From Sedimentisphaerales bacterium (GTDB taxonomy: Bacteria; Planctomycetota; Phycisphaerae; Sedimentisphaerales; Anaerobacaceae), in the NCBI GenBank assembly GCA_030630905.1, contig DAOVMB010000053.1, forward strand, positions 1 to 9,617: 9,617 nt of DNA. The letters run 5' to 3'. The notes below the pieces were generated by a model. That model worked only from the letters and a program-made list of their open reading frames with translations. It did no database searches and was not told the DNA's origin. The position numbers were made by a program, and so were the translations under genes. Below, one piece after another: positions 1 to 5,235 of the stretch. How positions within the stretch are numbered: the stretch's first letter is position 1; the number at the start of each line of letters is the position of its first letter.

Positions 1-150
1 CGCCCGGGTCTGACGGTCAACACCGTTGATCTGAGCAGTAAATTCTATGATCCAATGGCTGACTTCAGAGATATGGCGATCAGTGGACAACTCAACAATG
101 CCCGGCAGGCCAATCACGACTCGCGGTCACGCAAGAGGAAGAGCCTTTAG
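1..150 (+). CDS. 3' end of an unidentified gene (partial)
   Basis: Frame 1 is open from the first base to a TAG at 148-150, giving the last 49 residues of a protein (begins RPGLTVNTVDLSSKFYDP). The other two forward frames meet a stop within about 30 bases, which supports this frame as coding. The fragment ends in a strongly basic tail (SRSRKRKSL). There is no membrane segment and no motif that I recognise, so no function is assigned. It is separated from the next gene by about 200 bases with a terminator-like hairpin, so it is probably not co-transcribed with the DUF1573 genes. The upstream start is outside the window. It could in principle be a chance open frame of this length. Confidence 0.5.
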   Translation, partial: RPGLTVNTVDLSSKFYDPMADFRDMAISGQLNNARQANHDSRSRKRKSL

Positions 151-255
151 AAGCAGTTGAGAAGAACTTCTAATGACACAGATTTCTCGGACGTAGCGAC
201 GATAGCTATACGCCGGAACCAGGATAATTACCAGCCCACTCCCTTGTCTATTTCG

Positions 256-286
256 CCGGGCAATTCCTTGCCTGGAAACGGCTTTT
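256..286 (+). terminator. Possible Rho-independent terminator of the upstream gene
   Basis: The arms ccgggcaa (256-263) and ttgcctgg (268-275) pair over 8 bp, with one G-U wobble, around a 4-base ttcc loop. A short run of four T follows at 283-286, seven bases after the stem. The stem is strong, but the T-tract is short and displaced, so termination is only possible. It lies about 105 bases after the stop of the partial gene at 1-150 and just before the putative control region of the first DUF1573 gene, which suits a transcription-unit boundary. Confidence 0.35.
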
Positions 287-291
287 AGGCT

Positions 292-352
292 AAACTAAGG
301 ACCAATAGTTGGTCGAAAGTTATAAACAATAGTCTGATTAAGAGATATAAAT
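292..352 (+). promoter_or_regulatory. Upstream control region of first DUF1573 gene, shared with its paralogue
   Basis: From aaacta at 292 to the ATG at 353, this block aligns with the block upstream of the second DUF1573 gene (1522-1580). Shared elements occur in the same order: aaacta, a ttgg(t/a)cgaa segment, a gtta segment, tctgatt, and a final atatgaaacgaaa spanning the start codon. Distances from aaacta to ATG are 61 and 59 bases. This copy also contains a perfect 6-bp inverted repeat, gaccaa (300-305) and ttggtc (309-314), separated by tag, which could be an operator or small hairpin. I cannot assign a convincing -10 hexamer. The ribosome binding site is weak (aagaga, roughly 10 bases before ATG). 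Regulatory function is inferred from the conservation between copies. Confidence 0.4.
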
Positions 353-1429
353 ATGAAACGAAAGTGCCTTGTTTTTGCTGTTCTTCTGTTCATCTGTGTA
401 TTGTTCTTACAAACCGGCTGTCAAGAGCAGACAAAGTCGACAAATGAAGCCCTGAAAGCACAGAAAAAGTCTGAATTTGCTGCCGAATCCGATAAACCCT
501 CGCCAAGAATAACGTTCGAGAACGTAGTTTATGATTTCGGCGAAGTTGGCCCTAACAGGAAGAACACAGGCCAGATCAAGTTCACAAATACCGGAGAAGC
601 CTTACTGAAAATCACGAAGGTTGCCAGATGCTGCGGCATCGTCACGAATTTGGACAAGATGGAATATGCGCCGGGCGAAAGTGGAACATTGAAAGTAGCG
701 TGGAACTCGGGACCCCGGCAAAGCACGATGAGGCGCAAACTTACGATACACAGCAACGACCCGATAACGCCTCAGACTATACTTAACCTTAAGGCCAAAG
801 TCGTGCTGCAAGTTGACTGGAAGCCGAAGAGTCTGAGACTTTTTCTTGATGAGGAAAATGCCGGCTGTCCGAAAATTACTATCAACAGTCTCGACAATCA
901 GCCCTTTTCAATACTTCAATTTAAATCGCCCGCCGATTGCGTTACCGCCGATTATGATTCGTCGGTGGAAGCGACGAAGTTCATTCTTGAACCCAGGGTC
1001 AATATCGAAGCAATGCCAAAAAATTTCAAAGGGTGTATCGATATTAACCTGACACATCCGGAAGGGAAAAACGCCACGATTCTCTTTAGCGTGCTGCCAA
1101 AATATACAGTTAGACCATCTATGATCATTCTTTGGGACGCTGAGCCGGAAAAGCCGATAGTAAGGAAAGTCGATTTGCTCAATAATTATCGTAAGGATTT
1201 TGAGATTGAATCGGTATCTTCAAAGGGCAATATTATTGGCATCAAAGTTCTGGAGCAGAGGAAAATTACTAACGGCTATCAGCTTGACGTGGAATTAACT
1301 CCTCCGGCAGTCGAGAATAAAACAAATTTCAAGGATGAATTGTTTGTAAATATTAAGGGCGGCGAGAAGCTGGCAATTCGCTGTAACGGACGATATTCAA
1401 AAAGAAAGCCCAAACCTGAAATACAGTAA
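353..1429 (+). CDS. Exported DUF1573-domain protein, copy 1 (lipoprotein-like)
   Basis: 358 residues. The N-terminus (MKRK, hydrophobic stretch to about residue 20, then LQTGC with Cys23) looks like a signal peptide ending in a lipoprotein-type cysteine; Q at -3 is atypical for a lipobox, but the cysteine is kept in the paralogue. Residues about 24-50 form a polar linker. Residues 53-150 match DUF1573: VYDFGEVG, a KFTNTGE strand, the ARCCG segment, DKMEYAPGESGTL, and HSNDP near 133-137. The usual DUF1573 CGC(T) motif is here RCCGIV (92-97). The remaining 200 residues look like further beta-rich Ig-like modules with Cys at AGC, ADC and IRC. DUF1573 proteins are envelope proteins of mostly unknown role, common in Bacteroidetes and Planctomycetes. 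The neighbour at 1581 is a close paralogue, so this pair arose by tandem duplication. Family assignment is firm; biochemical role is unknown. Confidence 0.88.
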   Translation: MKRKCLVFAVLLFICVLFLQTGCQEQTKSTNEALKAQKKSEFAAESDKPSPRITFENVVYDFGEVGPNRKNTGQIKFTNTGEALLKITKVARCCGIVTNLDKMEYAPGESGTLKVAWNSGPRQSTMRRKLTIHSNDPITPQTILNLKAKVVLQVDWKPKSLRLFLDEENAGCPKITINSLDNQPFSILQFKSPADCVTADYDSSVEATKFILEPRVNIEAMPKNFKGCIDINLTHPEGKNATILFSVLPKYTVRPSMIILWDAEPEKPIVRKVDLLNNYRKDFEIESVSSKGNIIGIKVLEQRKITNGYQLDVELTPPAVENKTNFKDELFVNIKGGEKLAIRCNGRYSKRKPKPEIQ

Positions 1430-1521
1430 AGATCGTTAGCGTGTCATTTCTGACGGAGTTGCCGGCCGATTTGATATCGGTTCTAACTGAAATATCCTTG
1501 CTTAAAGATATCTTTTTCATT

Positions 1522-1580
1522 AAACTATAGGTCGTTAATTGGACGAAGGTTACATCACAATCTGATTTGGAGATGATAAT
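1522..1580 (+). promoter_or_regulatory. Upstream control region of second DUF1573 gene
   Basis: This block aligns with 292-352 upstream of the first copy. The perfect inverted repeat seen in copy 1 has decayed here (ggtcgttaattggac), so if it were an operator the two genes may be controlled differently. A good ribosome binding site, ggag, lies 8 bases before the ATG at 1581, whereas copy 1 has only a weak one. A 12-base perfect palindrome, aaagatatcttt (1504-1515), sits immediately upstream of the block and has no counterpart in copy 1. No clear -10 hexamer is visible. Confidence 0.35.
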
Positions 1581-2654
1581 ATGAAACGAAAATTCGAAAT
1601 ACATACTTCACAGATGATTTGTGTAATCTGTGGTTTGGTGTCGTTTTTGCAGATTGGCTGTCAGGAGCAGGCCAAACTAACAGGAAAATCCCTGCCGGAA
1701 ATCAAGTTTGAAAAATTGGTCTACGACTTCGGCGAAGTCGGCCCGAGCGCAAAGCAAACAGGCCAGTTCAAATTCACAAACGCCGGGGAAACCTTACTGA
1801 AGATAACGAAGGTTGCCAGATGCTGTGGGATAGTTACCAAGCTGGACAAGATGGAATATGCACCGGGTGAGAGCGGGACATTGGAAGTCGAATGGAACTC
1901 AGGGCCTCGGGAAAGCACGATGACACGACAAGTAGTTGTGCACAGCAACGATCCGAATACCCCTGCGATTAACCTCACCATTAAAGCCAAAGTTGTGCTG
2001 CAAATCGACTGGGAGCCGAAGAGATTGAAGCTTTTCCTTGATGAGGACAACGCAGGCTGCCCGAAGATTACAATCAGCAGCATTGATAATCGTCCATTTT
2101 CAATAACAGGATTCAAATCGACCGCCGATTGCGTCACGGCTGATTATGATCCGAAAGTAGAAGCAACGAAATTTGTTCTCGAACCAAAGATCGATACGGA
2201 AAAACTTCAAAAAAATCTCAAAGGGCGTATCAATATCAGCCTTAATCATCCCCAGGGAAACGCCGCCATTGTTCTATATAGCGTGGTGCCAAAATATACG
2301 GTTAATCCGCGTATGCTTATAATTTTTAATGCTGAACCGGACAAACCGATAGTAAGGAAAATCTCGGTGCTCAACAACTATGGAAAGGACTTTGAGATTG
2401 GATCGGTGTCGTCGAAGAACGGTATTGTTGCCGTGAAGATTCTGGAGAAGAAGAAAATTCGCAATGGCTATCAGCTTGAAGTTGCAATAACACCACCGGC
2501 CGCCGAAGGTAAAACAAGATTCACTGACTTGTTCTCAGTAAGTATTAAGGGCGGCGAGAAGTTGCCAATTCGCTGTAACGGCTACTATACAAAAAGAAAA
2601 GCCAAAGCTAAAACGCAAGAAAGCACACTTGAAAAGCCCAGCCAAAGCGATTAG
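1581..2654 (+). CDS. Exported DUF1573-domain protein, copy 2 (lipoprotein-like)
   Basis: 357 residues, roughly two thirds identical by eye to the preceding gene across the whole mature part. The signal peptide ends in FLQIGC (Cys27), the same position relative to the following QEQ as in copy 1. The linker after it is about 18 residues shorter. DUF1573 occupies about residues 40-138: VYDFGEVG, ARCCGIV (Cys81-Cys82), DKMEYAPGESGT, HSNDP. As in copy 1 the motif is CCG rather than CGC. The later cysteines (AGC, ADC, IRC) are conserved between copies, which suggests that they matter structurally, for example as disulphides or metal ligands; that is inference. The C-terminal tail differs, with a longer Lys/Ser/Glu-rich extension ending in PSQSD. 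The start is chosen for the ggag ribosome binding site and the conserved MKRK. It is followed by a 116-base gap before the cytochrome gene. Substrate or partner is unknown. Confidence 0.88.
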   Translation: MKRKFEIHTSQMICVICGLVSFLQIGCQEQAKLTGKSLPEIKFEKLVYDFGEVGPSAKQTGQFKFTNAGETLLKITKVARCCGIVTKLDKMEYAPGESGTLEVEWNSGPRESTMTRQVVVHSNDPNTPAINLTIKAKVVLQIDWEPKRLKLFLDEDNAGCPKITISSIDNRPFSITGFKSTADCVTADYDPKVEATKFVLEPKIDTEKLQKNLKGRINISLNHPQGNAAIVLYSVVPKYTVNPRMLIIFNAEPDKPIVRKISVLNNYGKDFEIGSVSSKNGIVAVKILEKKKIRNGYQLEVAITPPAAEGKTRFTDLFSVSIKGGEKLPIRCNGYYTKRKAKAKTQESTLEKPSQSD

Positions 2655-2770
2655 ATATTGATGTGCCAATTCGGTGTTGATCCGGCCCGGCCGTACTGAC
2701 TGAAAGCTAAATCCCGATCACTGAAATAAGCGAAGGGCTTTTTATGTGCAGAATAAAAGATGGCTGATAT

Positions 2771-4111
2771 ATGAAGCGATTAATAACTTGCATTTGTATC
2801 TTAACAGTAGGGGCTTCTTGTGTATTGAGAACCTCGAAGAGAACTCCAAAATATGAAAAAGAGCGTTCGATGGTCGATTCGCTCACTGTTTTCTTAACCG
2901 GTAACGAGCTTGGAGAATTGAAGCCCTGTGGTTGTTCAGGCGGGCAACTCGGTGGATTCGATAGACGCTCAGCCGTACTCAATACTGTGCCCGAACAGAA
3001 AAGATTAATAATCAACACGGGTTCGTTTGTGAAAAGCGACAGCGAGCAGGCCCTGATCAAGTACCATATCATAATCCAGGCCTTTCAAGAGCTTGATTAT
3101 GATTTAGTCAGTCTAAGTGAGAAAGACATCGAAATAGGCAGAAATCTCAACCTGCTTGAGGATATTGAGTCGGCCTTTAATATCATAAGTCCTCACAGTA
3201 CGTCTGAGATGAATGTACCGGCGAAGTTTACAAAGGAACTCTTACTCAAAGGCAGAACCGTGCTTTCCACCGTAGCGGCCTTTGACCCGGAGTCAACCCC
3301 GATCGAGCAAATCGGGGAGCTTTTCGCCGTGCCGTCCGGTGTGCCGACTCTCAATATCCTGATCCTGAGCAATAACGATCCCGGAACTATTAAGTCCATC
3401 GCCAAAGCGGCCCCATTTGTCGATTGCGTTGTCTGCCCATCCGAATCTGACGAACCGGTCGTGATCGGCAATCCGAACAAACGGCCACTGGCTTTCTCAG
3501 TAGGACGTTTCGGCAGATATATATGTAGACTGAAAGTAACAGCCCCTGCCAGAGTCGGCCAGCCGCTAAGATTGGCGTTTAAAGCGTTACCCGTCGATGA
3601 AAGCTTGCGAAAGGACGAATCTCTGGTCAAACTGTACGAAGACTATCAGCAAATTGTCAAAGACAGGAACCTTTTGGAGAAACATCCACGCTTTGCCCTG
3701 CCGGACGGTCTGGAATATGCCGGCTCGAAATCCTGCAAATCCTGCCACGAATACGAATATGAAAAGTGGAACAGTAATGTCCATGCACGGGCCTATTCGA
3801 CGCTTGAGCAAGCCGGTTCTCAGTTCGATCCGGAATGTGTTGTCTGCCACGTCATCGGTATGGACTACGAAAGCGGATTTATTTCCCGGCAGGATACCGG
3901 GCATTTAATAAACGTCGGCTGCGAGAACTGCCACGGACCAGGCTCAGAACATATCCTCACTACCGGTGCGACCGAGCTTACTGAGCCGAAATCGACTTGC
4001 ATAGACTGCCATACGCCCGATCACAGCGGCGACTACGCGGGCAATGAGAATGCTTTTATGGAGAAAATTCAGCATTGGAGGGAACCAAACGCTGCCGGTA
4101 ATGTCAAATAA
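2771..4111 (+). CDS. Metallophosphatase-like / tetraheme cytochrome c554-like fusion protein
   Basis: 446 residues, exported: hydrophobic N-terminus with GASC at 14-17, a weak lipobox. Residues about 37-260 follow the layout of UshA-type calcineurin-like metallophosphatases (LTVFLTGNELGELKPCGCSGGQLGGFDRR near 38-66, LDYDLVSLSEKDIEIG near 108-123, LILSNND near 197-203, SVGRFGRYICRLKV near 243-256). The metal-binding Asp/His residues expected at GNHD- and GGHxH-type positions are missing (SLSEKD, VVCPSESD), so hydrolase activity is unlikely. The C-terminal part is a cytochrome c554-like domain with four CxxCH haem sites at C322, C356, C384 and C410. Extra His residues at 338 (in a W-x5-HA context), 378 and 394 may be distal ligands. 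It probably moves electrons outside the cytoplasmic membrane. Haem attachment is certain by motif; electron donor and acceptor are unknown. It is followed after 27 bases by the GTG of the next frame. Confidence 0.85.
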   Translation: MKRLITCICILTVGASCVLRTSKRTPKYEKERSMVDSLTVFLTGNELGELKPCGCSGGQLGGFDRRSAVLNTVPEQKRLIINTGSFVKSDSEQALIKYHIIIQAFQELDYDLVSLSEKDIEIGRNLNLLEDIESAFNIISPHSTSEMNVPAKFTKELLLKGRTVLSTVAAFDPESTPIEQIGELFAVPSGVPTLNILILSNNDPGTIKSIAKAAPFVDCVVCPSESDEPVVIGNPNKRPLAFSVGRFGRYICRLKVTAPARVGQPLRLAFKALPVDESLRKDESLVKLYEDYQQIVKDRNLLEKHPRFALPDGLEYAGSKSCKSCHEYEYEKWNSNVHARAYSTLEQAGSQFDPECVVCHVIGMDYESGFISRQDTGHLINVGCENCHGPGSEHILTTGATELTEPKSTCIDCHTPDHSGDYAGNENAFMEKIQHWREPNAAGNVK

Positions 4112-4177
4112 AGAGAGCATAAGAGCACAAGAGTATTAGTGCAAACTTTAACTGACTTGTGTGCTTTCGATACCGAT

Positions 4178-5053
4178 ATGATAAAGACATTGCGAATAAC
4201 AAGTGTTGTAGCAGCGATTCTGGCAGGTGTTTTCTTTGTTTTTCCTGTGGTTTACGGTGTTCGCAGCGATGAGAGTATCGATGAATTTCTCAGCCTACCG
4301 AGTGTGAGAGAAAAGTTCGAGGACGTTGCGGATAGCAAGGCAAAAACAGGTGAGAGCCGGGTATCACCGCTTGTCGAGCAGGCAGAGGCTTTTGCATTGT
4401 ATTTGAATCCGCTCAAAACAACGGTGCAGAAGACTTCGATAGGACCCAAGACGACTATTTCAAGCAGAGTGTCTGTTACACCCAAATTCAAAGTTTTTGG
4501 CACCAGTTACTGTGCAGGAAATCCGGAATTGTCGCAGGCGTTGATTGACGAGCCAGGCAGAGGACGACACTGGGTTCGGCAGTCCGGCAAGGTGGGCCAT
4601 TTGCTTATTGAGCAGGTAAAAGACGGCCTTATTGTTGTTAAAAGCAGCGATAAGACGTTTGAGATTCCGGTTGAGCAGAAGCCGGAAACGGGCATTTTCA
4701 ATCGATCATCACCTGTTTCCACAAAGACAGGTAGCCTAAGCCGTGCAAGGCCCTCGTTACCGTCTTCAGGCAAAATTACCGCCGGCATTACACGGCCCAT
4801 AAGTACGCCTCGGAAACTGGGAAAAAGCGGGGATAACGAAGAAAAAATGGGGGAACTCGTAAACAGGCTTAAAGATTTACAGAGAGATTCTATGTCGGAT
4901 AAAACCGCTTCGGGACTCAGCAGCGAAGAAAGATCTGCCCGGATAGCGGAACTCATTTCCAAATTTAAATCTACTCGTGTGAGTGCCGAAGAAGCGAAAA
5001 AGGGCAAAGTAGAAGTTAATCCACCCGAACCAAACACATCGGCTGAAAAATAG
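4178..5053 (+). CDS. GspC/PilP-like inner-membrane protein with homology-region domain
   Basis: 291 residues from ATG 4178 (MIKTLR then a hydrophobic stretch to about residue 27). A longer form from GTG 4139 adds 13 residues; it has an agag-like site nearby but puts polar residues before the anchor. I prefer the ATG without certainty. Residues about 104-165 resemble the periplasmic homology region of GspC and related PilP proteins: a KVFG strand, NPELSQALIDEPGRG (the characteristic 'ALI' turn), a short SGKVGH turn, LLIEQVKDGLIVV, and TFEIPV. In type II secretion this domain contacts the secretin N0 domain, linking inner and outer membranes. No PDZ or coiled-coil domain follows. Instead there is a long Ser/Thr/Pro/Lys-rich tail with two short helical stretches (about 220-238 and 248-265). 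The secretin gene next door supports the assignment. The call is by pattern recognition and would benefit from profile comparison. Confidence 0.6.
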   Translation: MIKTLRITSVVAAILAGVFFVFPVVYGVRSDESIDEFLSLPSVREKFEDVADSKAKTGESRVSPLVEQAEAFALYLNPLKTTVQKTSIGPKTTISSRVSVTPKFKVFGTSYCAGNPELSQALIDEPGRGRHWVRQSGKVGHLLIEQVKDGLIVVKSSDKTFEIPVEQKPETGIFNRSSPVSTKTGSLSRARPSLPSSGKITAGITRPISTPRKLGKSGDNEEKMGELVNRLKDLQRDSMSDKTASGLSSEERSARIAELISKFKSTRVSAEEAKKGKVEVNPPEPNTSAEK

Positions 5054-5059
5054 CCCCAT

Positions 5060-5090
5060 GCCATATTAGTGAACATATTGGCGTTTTTTT
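5060..5090 (+). terminator. Candidate Rho-independent terminator after the GspC-like gene
   Basis: The arm gccatat (5060-5066) pairs with ata...tggc (5075-5082), leaving one bulged base and an 8-base loop. It is followed by g and seven T at 5084-5090. It starts only 6 bases after the stop codon at 5053. The stem is modest and A/T-rich in part, so it may be leaky. Its position implies that gspD-gspE are at least partly transcribed from their own promoter in 5091-5235, even though the preceding gene looks like part of the same machine. Confidence 0.5.
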
Positions 5091-5156
5091 ACCTGAAAAT
5101 CGGGAACTTTTGTCCTTTTTTTGTGTCTGATTTAATAGTTATTACTATAAAACCGG

Positions 5157-5194
5157 CCCCCGTTGTTTTGCCTCGTAAAAGTGAGGCTGTGGGG
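5157..5194 (+). promoter_or_regulatory. Hairpin in the leader of gspD
   Basis: Inner arms gcctc (5170-5174) and gaggc (5183-5187) flank an 8-base loop, and outer arms cccc (5157-5160) and gggg (5191-5194) can close a longer, interrupted stem. The structure ends about 40 bases before the gspD start, leaving the ribosome binding site (aagggg, 5224-5229) free. A promoter could lie just upstream in the A/T-rich tract 5108-5152, but no clearly spaced -35/-10 pair is visible. It does not match any riboswitch consensus I know. A role in attenuation, mRNA stability or protein binding is possible; it may also be incidental. Confidence 0.3.
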
Positions 5195-5235
5195 AAGGGA
5201 TTGATATCTTGATCTAACGGACGAAGGGGTGTTTC

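Noticed and set aside
1721..2137. Reverse-strand open frame of 138 codons inside the second DUF1573 gene
   Set aside because: It lies wholly antisense to a clear family member, with a similar antisense frame in copy 1 that follows from the sequence similarity; no motif or ribosome binding site.
2728..2743. Short aagc/gctt stem followed by T run between the second DUF1573 gene and the cytochrome gene
   Set aside because: A 4-bp stem is too weak to call a terminator.
3597..3908. Forward 103-codon frame inside the cytochrome gene
   Set aside because: It overlaps two of the four CxxCH motifs of the true frame and has no recognisable domain.
4507..5076. Reverse-strand open frame of 189 codons opposite the GspC-like gene
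   Set aside because: The composition is Ser/Leu-rich low complexity, as expected from antisense of a Lys/Glu/Ser-rich tail; the forward frame has an anchor and a recognisable domain pattern.
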